Shown in pieces: positions 33,121 to 42,491 of a stretch of DNA of 64,000 nucleotides (its first letter is position 1; each line of letters starts with the position of its first letter). The position numbers and the translations under genes are program-made. The stretch spans positions 3,720,001 through 3,784,000 of the forward strand of contig CM074131.1 of NCBI GenBank assembly GCA_037178625.1, written 5' to 3'. The notes below the pieces were generated by a model. The model ran no database searches and was not told the origin of the DNA. It worked only from the letters and a program-made list of their open reading frames with translations. The DNA is from Skeletonema tropicum. Its lineage: Eukaryota > Bacillariophyta > Thalassiosirophyceae > Thalassiosirales > Thalassiosiraceae.

Positions 33121-33128
33121 GGGACAGC

Positions 33129-33837
33129 CGTGGCGCGTCCGTCGAGACGAGATGTCGGTCGGGAAATCATGACACGGTAACACTACTCATCTAACACTGT
33201 CAAGACGAGCAATAAACGATTCTAGTGGCCATTTAAAGTTGGCCCTGATAGCAGAGAATGCAATTGCAGCTGCGCATAATTTTTTTCTCACGTTGGATCT
33301 ATCCTACGACCTCGTTGGTGACCAGATGAGGTGCAATTTGAGCTAGTTACCAGCACATATTTAATATCTAAAGGTGCCAATATGAGCATGAGCAGCTTCT
33401 TGTGACCAAACATGTTTACTTATGATAGTAGCGAAGCAAAATACTACTCTCATGCAAACCTTGCACTCACTGGCGATGCTACAGCTTTCTTGGAGACCTG
33501 ATACGGTCGACCGAGGATGTCCGCCAGACACAATTCAGCGCCATATCATACTCATCATTATGAGTGAATATGAATGTGTAAGCGCAGAATACGATAGCTG
33601 GTGCAAATTGAGCATTACCGACATTCTTACAGCTTCGTTGGAACCTGATGAAGTGAATTTAGAATTAAGGCTTTTATGTGTTTGTCACCGTCAACAGCGG
33701 CAGTGCAGGTACTAATTACTCATTACCTTTAAGTCAACTATTGCAGTAGAGAGAGAAAATAAGTAGTTTTTATAGCGTTATATCATGTCGATGTGATGCT
33801 ACAACCTCAAATTACAGAAGATGTTTGCGATGAAGTA
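33129..33837. repeat. Diverged repeat units related to the 188-bp family
   Basis: Pieces such as ACGATTCTAGTGGCCATTT (33218) and CTACGACCTCGTTGGTGACC (33305) echo the 9-kb array and the 8.9-kb unit. Periodicity is lost. No gene. Confidence 0.45.
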
Positions 33838-34660
33838 AGAAATCCCGAAATTCGAGACAGAGGGTGCCGAGACGAGACACTTGTCTCCAGGGCACATAAG
33901 TACATTAGGGAGCGCGGGAAAGGGGGCTCCCAGGCACTTTCTGCTTTACACATCATCCTGTACTCAATCGAGAAAGTTCTTATATCAAGTAGTCCCATAT
34001 AAAATCTCAACGCATATCGCCAATTGTTATGCCGGCCGGCGTAACGGGCGTAAACCGGAGTAACGATTATGCCGCCCGGCATGAAACGGCATATCAATAT
34101 GCCACCCGGCATATCGAGTTACACTGTCCGCTGTATTTCACAGTGTCTGCAGTCAACACTTTCATTGTTGAACACTTCCTACGAAGTGCTCTCAAATCAT
34201 CGACAACAGCTCAACGACAATGGCACTCAATCAAATCATCAATGGAAAAGAAAGCATTTTTCTGTTTGATTTCACCGCATACACAAGAGATCAATGTACA
34301 TGTAAGTATTTAGTTTATTGTAGGGCGTGCGCGTGTGTCCCAGGAAGATGTTACTTACAACATCATACCATAGACTTACGCCGCCCGGCACATCGATGTG
34401 CCGGTCGGCCCGACCCGGCGTAAAGCATATGCCGGGCGGCATGAACTGGCGTAAACGGCGTAACGGTTATGCCGGGCGGCACATCAAAATTTTTGGCGAT
34501 GCATGCGTTGGATTTTTTAACGGGACTACTTTACATAAGGTACCGCACTGCTTTTCTTGTGGGGGATCCTGCATGAAAATGGGGATGTAGCCCCCTTTCC
34601 CGCTCTTCCATATACTTGTCTCGACCCAAAAAATCCCGTCCCAGAGAGAGGGACAACCTC
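33838..34660 (-). mobile_element. Terminal fragment of the 26-kb hAT family, split by a nested element
   Basis: 33838-33887 (AATCCCGAAATTCGAGACAG... GAGACGAGACACTTGTCTC) and 34614-34660 (ACTTGTCTCGACCC..., ending GACAACCTC) together match the reverse complement of 26078-26190. The two halves are separated by the nested insertion listed next. Confidence 0.75.
33888..34613. mobile_element. Nested insertion, 726 bp, with 8-9 bp target duplication
   Basis: It is flanked by ACTTGTCTC at 33879-33887 and 34614-34622. Subterminal inverted repeats contain GCGGGAAAGGGGGCT (33921 area) and its reverse complement (34589 area). The interior has inverted clusters of GCCGGGCGGCAT/ATGCCGCCCGGC-like words near 34027-34115 and 34378-34485. 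No transposase frame. The duplication size fits hAT or Mutator-like elements. Confidence 0.75.
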
Positions 34661-34786
34661 AAAATTAACAGACGACAGCGACACAACAACAACCGACAAC
34701 CCAACAAAAAGTAACCGGTGTTATTGTACATCATCGCATAATGTGCATAAGATTCTGCTTGCGTTCTTTCATTCATTGCAATCAAA

Positions 34787-35728
34787 ATGAACAACAACTT
34801 CTTCGACGCAAGAGGCGGTGCAGCCGGTGGTGGCGGTCCAATACAATGGTTCCAATCTTTACCTCCAGTGACACGCATCTGGCTTGGCTCCACACTCACC
34901 GTTACAGCACTTGCCAATTTTGACATTATGCAATGGACTGATTTAGATTTGAGACACTTGGCGGATATCTTTGGCAAGGAAGTTGGCGCTGGCAATATCA
35001 AAAATTACAGCAGCAGCAGTCTATTTGGAAGACTTGAAGTATGGCGTCTCCTAACATGCTTCCTTTACATTGGCAAATTTGGCTGGAATTCCATCATTAA
35101 TCTTCATTTAATGACTCAAATAAGTGCTCGATATGAAACAATGGGGCCAATTTGCACAAGAAGAATCTTTATTCCGCAAAACAACACACAATATCAACGC
35201 AACAACAACAACTCTCCATACTATTCAAAAGGTGAAACATCTGACTACCTATTTGCACTCCTATTTGGCATGACAGGAATACTACTGAGTCAATTTTATA
35301 TCCTCCCCTACATCCTCTCTCCATCATCCCATACATTTAATCATCACTATCGATTCTTCCATCGTCATTTGACATTCTACATTCTCTACATCTGGTCGAA
35401 ACACTATCCACATCGCAATGTAAATTTATTCGGAGTTGTCATGAAAGCTGCCTATTTACCATATGCCTATCTTGTCATGGGATATGCTTTGAGCAATGGA
35501 GTAGTGATACCGATGGATATGGTGCATGGGATGTTTGTGGGTCATGTGTATTATTATTTGGCATGTGTAGTTCCGACTGTGTTGGGGAGAGGAAAGGTTG
35601 TGATTTGGACACCGGGAGTTTTGGTTGATTTGTGCAACTGGTTGGAGGGTCGTCGGGTAGGTCCGGATGGGGATTTGGACGGGAATGAACCTATTTTGGT
35701 TGATACCGATGGTGTTATTGGTGGTTGA
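34787..35728 (+). CDS. Derlin (DER1-like) ER-associated degradation protein
   Basis: 313 aa, intronless, ATG at 34787. The derlin body is visible: PPVTRIWLGSTLTVTALANF, the WRLLTCFLYIGKFGWNSIINLHLM segment, ARYE, a DYLFALLFGMTGILLSQF membrane segment, and a Trp/Tyr-rich membrane segment YILYIWSKHYPHRNVNLFG. The latter carries the WS...P features of the rhomboid-like fold. A hydrophobic hairpin at VVIPMDMVHGMFVGHVYYYLACVVP follows. Derlins are catalytically dead rhomboid-like proteins that move misfolded proteins out of the ER; diatoms also have plastid-associated (symbiont-ERAD) versions. No plastid pre-sequence is seen, so host ER is favoured. The start lies about 125 bp after the transposon fragment at 33838-34660. 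Confidence 0.9.
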   Translation: MNNNFFDARGGAAGGGGPIQWFQSLPPVTRIWLGSTLTVTALANFDIMQWTDLDLRHLADIFGKEVGAGNIKNYSSSSLFGRLEVWRLLTCFLYIGKFGWNSIINLHLMTQISARYETMGPICTRRIFIPQNNTQYQRNNNNSPYYSKGETSDYLFALLFGMTGILLSQFYILPYILSPSSHTFNHHYRFFHRHLTFYILYIWSKHYPHRNVNLFGVVMKAAYLPYAYLVMGYALSNGVVIPMDMVHGMFVGHVYYYLACVVPTVLGRGKVVIWTPGVLVDLCNWLEGRRVGPDGDLDGNEPILVDTDGVIGG

Positions 35729-36182
35729 GCGAAAAAAATGATGCATGAATAGATGTAGGATTTCGAAGATTCAAATTGTCATATCGGATTCTTTACAGCA
35801 CGAGCATACGATCTCCTACATATGATCCTTGAGTACAACGATATTTTGGGCATAGTCTTACAATAACAAGAGAGATACACAATTTCGCAAGTGCAAAGAT
35901 GGTGAAGAGAGAGAGAGAGAGAGAGAGAGATTTATTTACTTGAGGATAGCAGCAAAAAAGATGAGGAAGACGAGAAGTCCATGCAAGCAAGTAAGCCCCA
36001 AGCCCTAGTAGCGTTGAATGATGAAGCCTAAATACTTAGCTACAATCACAAATGTTATCACAAGTACAACAGCTTCTCGAGCTAAACTTAATAATAATAT
36101 AACAGAAATTTTTAAGAGCACCCAATTTAACTAAATGTGATTGCTGAGCTTCCACTTGCACGTACCTACTCTCTATATCGAA
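35729..36182. repeat. 3' flank of copy B, with GA microsatellite
   Basis: The shared block with copies A and C begins near 35755. A (GA)n tract of about 24 bases is at about 35907-35930. No gene. Confidence 0.55.
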
Positions 36183-36818
36183 TCAGGCGGCCATTGCTGC
36201 ACGAATTCTTGCACGCTGCGTAGACCTGCGTGAGCTTGATTGGGCAAACTTGCCCAAGCTCAAAACTGGATCGTCGAGCTCTTGGTGCTGCAGCTCCTGC
36301 TGCGTCCAAAGCACAGCCTCTGTATGACGTTTCCGTCTCATGACGACATCCGTTGGCTTGTCGAGGTAGAAGTGTTCAAGGCCAACGAGTTCGCCTCTGT
36401 CGATGATACCTTCGTCAAGAAGGTACTTGATAGATCCGGTAGTAGATTCCGGTGGAGCTGAGGCGATAAGTTTTCTAATCCCAAACCCTTCAAGCAGCGC
36501 GACCTTTCCGAACTCTTTACGATCTTCCTTGGTATATGCTAAGCTTCGAAGTAAATACATCGACTCTCTTTCATACACACGAAGCTGTGATGTCTCCGCG
36601 AAGCGAACGGAGCAAGGTTGGCATCTCTTCTTGCTGCCGGGGTCAAAATCAAATTCCTCTGAATCAAAAGAGGCGGTTGATGATTGCCTCTTCGGCCAAT
36701 GCACAAGGAGAGTATCTCGTCGAACGACTTTTTCTGCTGCACAGAAACGACTATCAGTGGAGTCTACACCTTGACGAGGCCAATTCTCAAGGAGTTCTTC
36801 TTGATACAAATCGGTCAT
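36183..36818 (-). CDS. Three-copy family, copy B: unknown protein with a GLEHF core
   Basis: 211 aa, ATG at 36818. It is nearly identical to copies A and C: LLENWPRQGVDSTDS, LLVHWPKRQSSTASFDS, SVRFAETSQLRVYERE, the GLEHF core and RRKRHTEAVLW. It carries a CysxxCys pair (RCQPCS) shared by all three copies. The C-terminus is SSSRRSTQRARIRAAMAA. The duplicated unit extends well beyond the coding region on both sides (about 35755 to 37245). All three copies are on the minus strand, which suggests direct segmental duplication. Function unknown. Confidence 0.72.
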   Translation of the reverse strand: MTDLYQEELLENWPRQGVDSTDSRFCAAEKVVRRDTLLVHWPKRQSSTASFDSEEFDFDPGSKKRCQPCSVRFAETSQLRVYERESMYLLRSLAYTKEDRKEFGKVALLEGFGIRKLIASAPPESTTGSIKYLLDEGIIDRGELVGLEHFYLDKPTDVVMRRKRHTEAVLWTQQELQHQELDDPVLSLGKFAQSSSRRSTQRARIRAAMAA

Positions 36819-39012
36819 GTTGAGGGAGCAATGAGAGGTAATGCAGTGGTTATGATTGTGTTGAATGTTTTATGAGGTTTAATGTTTCATGAAAGAGAAG
36901 CCTGAGCAGGGTTGCATCAGCAAGCAGGGTTTTATCCCATGCTGTCATGAATGCAGGCATTGGAGGAGTAATTGTTACAAATCGTTTATGCGGTTGTGAG
37001 TAAGTAGGCCGTACTTAAGGCCTTTGGAAATAATGTGGAGCCGGTTAGCCCCTACTTTACTTTAATTATCCGAAAGCCTCTCTCTCTCTCTAGAAATGTG
37101 AGCAGCAGCGCAGTATCTCAGTTTGAAGGAAGAGTAGGAGTAATATTACAGGCCTGAGAAGGTTGCAATCGCGGTTGAAGCAGGCAGTGCTTGAGTTCTC
37201 AACTCAAGGCCTTTCGGCTAAAAGAAGGCCTTATCCGTGATCTGCGCTTCTATGGGCGGTGACGCTGTAGTTAAATCTACTAACAAAACGAATTTTGGAA
37301 AATCGCCTTGATACTTCTCAGACAGCTTCAATACCCCTCTAGGACCAATGAACTACAATACTTGTTAAGTATGTAGTTATCAAGATATTCAGTTTGTTAG
37401 TGACCCACTAGTTAAATGCCCTTTTTAAAATAATTATGGTCTCTGTAGTGATCAAATCGTCAAATCACCGCCTGATCTCGCGAAGATTGGTCCATTGGGG
37501 TCATTTCGTGCCATTCGTATCGTTGGATTCGTCTCGCTTCATCGGCAATGTTGGTTGTCTTAGGGGCGTCATTGTCGGCTCCTCCAAGGGGCCGAAAATC
37601 GGTGAAGTGATTTGGCGCGCTTCGCCATCCGGCCTCAAAATCACACAGAACAAACATCACCAAAACTACCATACCATGTTCGACCGCACCGTGCACCATG
37701 TCAGGACCTCATTGGAGGCCGAACGAGGCTCCATGTACAGCTTATTGTCTATATATTCAATGCAATGTCTACAGTCGTTATTTGGCTCGAAATAGGTCTA
37801 CGTGGTCGTAATGCAATTTGAAATGGGGCGTGGACGTGGAAAATTATTGCCATCTTCCCGCGTACCTTACCCATCGTGGTCGATATCACAACATTACGAA
37901 CGTTCTAGTGCAGTGAATACATCCGCTGGTGTTATATGAGGATTGGGTGGGTCAGTTTTGTATCGTGGTCTGATTTAGAGTCTTCAACTTTGGCAAACTC
38001 GGCCCAAATATCCAGCTTGGTTGCTTTCGCCTTCTTCAACTCGCCTGCCCGACGCCGACGCTTGGTGCAGAGGGTGTTTGGAGCCTTTCTATCTGCAAAT
38101 CTCGAACAGGCTTAATGAATTTACCGAGATTATTCGTTTCAGTGCAAGTTGGAGTTGCTCTCTGCATCACAAAACACTTGGTCTTATGACTCACTGCAAG
38201 GTTGTAAAAGCGAGGAAAGACCTTTTCGAGTTCTTCAAAGAAACGATTCACTGGGACATCTTCCCAATGCCTCTCCTTCAAGACTTTCCCATTTCACTTT
38301 GTAAGCTCAATTGTATCTCTTGACTTCCACGCCAAATCATTGGCTGTCTTTAGCGTTGCAGCTCCATCGATTTGATCTTCCAATGAGGTCTGACTGTAAG
38401 TGGTGGTAGACGCCCTTCCTTGCTGCAATTCCTTCCGCATGGGCTACTTGATTTCAACAAGTTGCCTCTTACCGACGTATGTTTCACGCTTCACAATACT
38501 AATGCTAAAGCGAGAGTGGATTCTTGCATTTAGTAGGTGGATATCTCCAGAGTGACGATGGCTTGCTTAACTTGTAGGAATGACACCATCGGAATCTGGC
38601 ACGCTTTGTTACGATTCAACTCAATCTATCTATAGCACCTACCTAATAAATCGACACGGCACGGTTTTATGGATGAATATATTGCTGTTGGTAGCAAATA
38701 TGAACCAAATGCATCGCCGACGTTTGAAAAGCGACCTCTCTATTGCATTGCCCAGTTTAGACGGAGTATTACGCAACGAAAAGAGTTACTCTATCCTAGC
38801 ACAGCCATCGGCTCACTCCAATAGGTCTGCTAGAAGAGCTCTGCAAGTGGAATGGGATGAATCGACCGCTTAGTTGCCGAGAATGAACAGCTTGACGGTC
38901 AGAGGTCGGATCGTCTCTGCGATTCAAAAATGCTAGCAAATCGCTAGTAAAACGAACAAAAAAATTTGAAAATGGATTGAAATGATGTCTCATGGAGTTG
39001 TCGATTCTATGG
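36819..39012. other. Long intergenic region with a possible coding remnant
   Basis: 36819-37245 is the 5' flank shared with copy C. On the minus strand about 38036-38460 there are open pieces (LKERHWEDVPVNRFFEELEKVFPRFYN, in two parts, and NLAVSHKTKCFVMQRATP) that look like decayed protein-coding or element sequence. There is no start, no full domain and no assignment. The rest shows nothing clear. Confidence 0.3.
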
Positions 39013-39111
39013 CTCTGGGGGGTCGAATGCTGTCGTGAAGGCAAGCACTGGAATCCTGAACACCTGACGAATCGAATGCATGCCTTCACGACAGCATTCG
39101 ACCCCCCAGAG
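39013..39111. repeat. Perfect 31-bp hairpin with a 37-nt loop
   Basis: 39013-39043 (starting CTCTGGGGGGTCGAATGCTG) is exactly the reverse complement of 39081-39111. The stem is 31 of 31 paired with a 37-nt spacer. It could be a small-RNA precursor, a transposon footprint or a recent inverted duplication. Confidence 0.85.
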
Positions 39112-39432
39112 TGTGAGAGAGCCGCTCCAAAGTCAGACGAGCGTTCAACTTTGGACGATTCCAACTCGTCTTATAGTCGTCCAAATCGCACAAGCAACAC
39201 ATGAATCATAAACTAGAGGAGATAAGCTTTCTATTGGTAGCATTGGTCTCATCGTAGAGTTACTATTCGCTTACTCTATCTGTGAGAATATTCAGTTGGC
39301 GGACTTTTCCACTTTCGTCTTCATCATTCATTAGTCTAAAATAGGCTCACAATTATTTGTCTAAGAATCGATTTCTTTCAATAGCCATTCATGTGGCTCT
39401 AGGTATTGTCACACTATCTATTTCCAAAAAAG

Positions 39433-39772
39433 TACCAGTCTAAAACTAGTCTGTACCTTAAGATACGAGTCTGTACCTTAAGATGTGCTGAATTTTCTAT
39501 CTGCTCGTTCTGGACAAGTTCTTGCCCGATTCGAGTGAAACCAAGTCAGAGGTAGTTAGCTAAGTACTTCTATGATGTTGTACGAGAGGTCTCCTAAACG
39601 ATTCTATGGTCCGAACCGAGTAAGACCTCTCCTACAACACCATCGCTAACTCCCTCTGTCTTGGTTTCACTCGAATCGGACAAGAACTCGTCCAGAACGA
39701 GCAGATAGAAAATTCAGCACATCTTTAGGTACAGACTCGTATCTTAAGGTACAGACTAGTTTTAGACTGGTA
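39433..39772. mobile_element. Foldback element, 340 bp, near-perfect arms of about 150 bp
   Basis: It starts TACCAGTCTAAAACTAGTCT at 39433 and ends with the reverse complement at 39772. The arms stay paired almost to the centre with only scattered mismatches. The arms each contain two GTCTGTACC repeats. It is non-coding. I could not define a target duplication. Confidence 0.8.
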
Positions 39773-40332
39773 GCCATTTTAAGGTTTTACTTAGGCGCGC
39801 TTCTAGCGTCACCACCCATAGCTGCGCTCTACAACATATCTGACTTTCGTACGATACTTAGGTGTCTTGTGGCTGATCTAGCAAAAAAGATTGACGAAAA
39901 TGACTGCAAAGATTCAAATGGTCTTCTCGAGAATATACCAGTCATACTTAGATTCTTTACAGAACATTCTTTACATGAATACATATACGTACGATCTCCT
40001 ATTCCTATACATATGATCCTTGAGTACAACGATATTTTGGGCAATTTTGCAAGTGCAAAGATGCTTGAGAGAGAGAGAGTTATTTACTTGAGGATAGCAG
40101 CAAAAAGGAAGACGAGAAGTCAATGCAAGCAAGCCCCAAGCCCTAGCAACGTTGAATGACGAAGCCGAAATACCTTGCTACAGTCACAAATGTTATCACA
40201 AGTACAACAGCTTCTCGAGCTAAAAAAAATACAATAGAAATTTTAAGGAACAGTTTTCGATAGTAGCATTCTAAATTTAACTGCATTGGATTGCTGAGCG
40301 TGCACTCGCACGTACCTACTCTCTATATCGAA
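39773..40332. other. 3' flank of copy C
   Basis: From about 39905 onward it matches the 3' flank of copy B, including ATGATCCTTGAGTACAACGA and the GA-rich tract near 40069-40078. No gene. Confidence 0.5.
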
Positions 40333-40968
40333 TCAGGCGGCCATTGCTGCACGAATTCTTGCACGCTGCGTAGACCTGCGTGAGCTTGATTGGGCAAACT
40401 TGCCCAAGCTCAAAACTGGATCGTCGAGCTTTTGGTGCTGCAGCTCCTGCTGCGTCCAAAGCACAGCCTCTGTATGACGTTTCCGTCTCATGTAGACATT
40501 CGTTGGCTTGTCGAGGTAGAAGTGTTCAAGGCCAACGAGTTCGCCTCTGTCGATGATACCTTCGTCAAGAAGGTACTTGATAGATCCGGTAGTAGATTCC
40601 GGTGGAGCTGAGGCGATAAGTTTTCTAATCCCAAACCCTTCAAGCAGCGCGACCTTTCCGAACTCTTTACGATCTTCCTTGGTATATGCTAAGCTTCGAA
40701 GTAAATACATCGACTCTCTTTCATACACACGAAGCTGTGACGTCTCCGCGAAGCGAACGGAGCAAGGTTGGCATCTCTTATTGCTGCCGGGGTCAAAATC
40801 AAATTCCTCTGAATCAAAAGAGGCGGTTGATGATTGCCTCTTCGGCCAATGCACAAGGAGAGAATCTCGTCGAACGACTTTTTCTGCTGCACAGAAACGA
40901 CTATCAGTGGAGTCTACACCTTGACGAGGCCAACTCTCAAGGAGTTCTTCTTGATACAAATCGGTCAT
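40333..40968 (-). CDS. Three-copy family, copy C: unknown protein with a GLEHF core
   Basis: 211 aa, ATG at 40968. It differs from copy B by only a few residues (for example LLESWPRQ, NVYMRRKRH, HQKLDD). It retains the open frame, the RCQPCS cysteine pair and the GLEHF core, which suggests either recent duplication or selection on the protein. Its 5' flank (40969 to about 41720) is the uninterrupted version of the flank that is broken twice by elements next to copy A. Function unknown. Confidence 0.72.
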   Translation of the reverse strand: MTDLYQEELLESWPRQGVDSTDSRFCAAEKVVRRDSLLVHWPKRQSSTASFDSEEFDFDPGSNKRCQPCSVRFAETSQLRVYERESMYLLRSLAYTKEDRKEFGKVALLEGFGIRKLIASAPPESTTGSIKYLLDEGIIDRGELVGLEHFYLDKPTNVYMRRKRHTEAVLWTQQELQHQKLDDPVLSLGKFAQSSSRRSTQRARIRAAMAA

Positions 40969-41791
40969 GTTGAGGGAGCAATGAGAGGTAATGCAGTGGT
41001 TATGATTGTGTTGAATGTTTTATGAGGTTTAATGTTTCATGAAAGAGAAGCCTGAGCAGGGTTTCATCATGGTTTCATCTGCAAGCAGGGTTCTTGATTG
41101 CAGGCATTGTAGATGTTGTAGGAGTAAAAAATGTTGGAAATCGGAAATCGCTCAAGTTATTGTGAGTAGGCCTTTGGAAATAGGGAGGCGAGCGGGGAGA
41201 CCCCTGATTTTGAGGGTTCTTATCTGGCGGAAAGATCGTCTAAATGGGGGTAAAATGTTCTTTATTCGCCTACATATGCAAATATCTTTAGATGAAAGTC
41301 ACGTATGTTTAGCTAACTAGGCTTCCGCCTATTTGGTTGGGTTGAGTACCGGAGGGAAATCCCCCCGATATCTTGTGGGGTATAGCCCCCTATTTCCAAA
41401 GGCTATAGGCAAGAAGGCCTGGCTGAGAAGCAGGGTTACACAGTTGAAGCAGGCAGTCCCGCTTGAGCTCTCAACTAGGCCTTTCGCTGAAAAGGCCTGA
41501 TCCGTTATCTGCTGCGCGTCTGAATTCTGTCCTCTTGACGCATTACAAAATGAAGGTATGTACAAGCCGGAGAAAGGGGAAAGTACTATTTAGCAAGCAG
41601 TTTGATCGCGCTTTTGACTTAAGTACGATAAGATGGTGATGTTGTGGATTGAAAACGGCATGCAAGTTTCCATTCCCGATCAAGATGAGTACATACATCG
41701 ATGACACGATAACTTTCAGCCTTTGCCTTTGGCCTTTGGCCTCTCAAATTAAGTACTCACAAACACTGTGTCTCTTTTGTCTACTACAGCA
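40969..41791. other. 5' flank of copy C and upstream region of the next gene
   Basis: It contains GAGCAGGGTT repeats near 41052-41094 and the block shared with copies A and B up to about 41720. A direct triplication of TTTGGCC-like words is near 41723-41745. No gene. Confidence 0.45.
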
Positions 41792-42361
41792 ATGAAGCAA
41801 TTTTCTTCTGTAAAAGAGGCCATGAAAGGCGCTTTCACTAGCAGGCGTCAATCATCTGGCTCCATTGTCCACAAGGACGGGGATACAAAAGACAAAACTA
41901 TGTCCGTCCCAACGTTTTGTAATGAAACAGAAGAGGAGGAAATTGATATTAGTCAATACACCCCAGATGATATAAAGCGTCTGCGACTAGAGGATCCTTT
42001 CTTATATTACTCGATTCCAGCTGCGAAGAGGCAACTATACGAGAGTGATCCATCTCCTATGAATAGTCCAGCCAGAAGAAATGCAACATTGTGTCCCTCG
42101 CGGCGTTCCTCGTGTCCGACCATTCTGCTGGCTAACCATAGTCCAGGCAATGATGGGAAACAACAGCATCAACAGCAACACCAGCGTAGGGAATCGGTAA
42201 AACGCGCTCGACGCGTATCAGCTGAGCCTCACCCTTCAGTCGTAATAAAGCGTATCATGAATGAAATGAATATTGATTACTCCGATGATAGTGATATGGA
42301 CGAAGAAGACGAGAGGCTGATTCAAGTGCTCGCCGATGGCACATTTGATCAGGAAATTTGA
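41792..42361 (+). CDS. Uncharacterised acidic/Ser-rich protein with a DPFLYYSIP motif
   Basis: The first ATG in frame is at 41792 (an upstream GTG at 41768 is less likely), giving 189 aa. The visible block is DISQYTPDDIKRLRLEDPFLYYSIPAAKRQLYE (in part), followed by RRNATLCPSRRSSCPTILL. A Gln/His tract comes next, then a basic patch (SVKRARRVS), and an acidic end SDDSDMDEEDERLIQVL. I have the impression that DPF-YYSIP proteins form a lineage family in diatoms, but I cannot name a function. The basic patch could act as a nuclear signal. Confidence 0.6.
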   Translation: MKQFSSVKEAMKGAFTSRRQSSGSIVHKDGDTKDKTMSVPTFCNETEEEEIDISQYTPDDIKRLRLEDPFLYYSIPAAKRQLYESDPSPMNSPARRNATLCPSRRSSCPTILLANHSPGNDGKQQHQQQHQRRESVKRARRVSAEPHPSVVIKRIMNEMNIDYSDDSDMDEEDERLIQVLADGTFDQEI

Positions 42362-42491
42362 TCAGTGGACTGTGCTACCACATGCGTAAAGAATAATTCG
42401 CTACTTAGAAAAGAACTACCTGCTTCATCTATCAGTATGACCAGTTTGGAAAGGAGTTTTATTATATGAAGTACAATCAGATTTTGATCAT

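Noticed and set aside
34027..34485. GC-rich palindromic clusters as a regulatory array
   Set aside because: They lie symmetrically inside an element with its own target duplication, so they are better explained as its subterminal repeats.
36403..36774. Plus-strand frames opposite the three-copy genes (also at 25420 and 40553)
   Set aside because: They recur in every copy only because the sequence is duplicated. The minus-strand frame is longer and has the family core.
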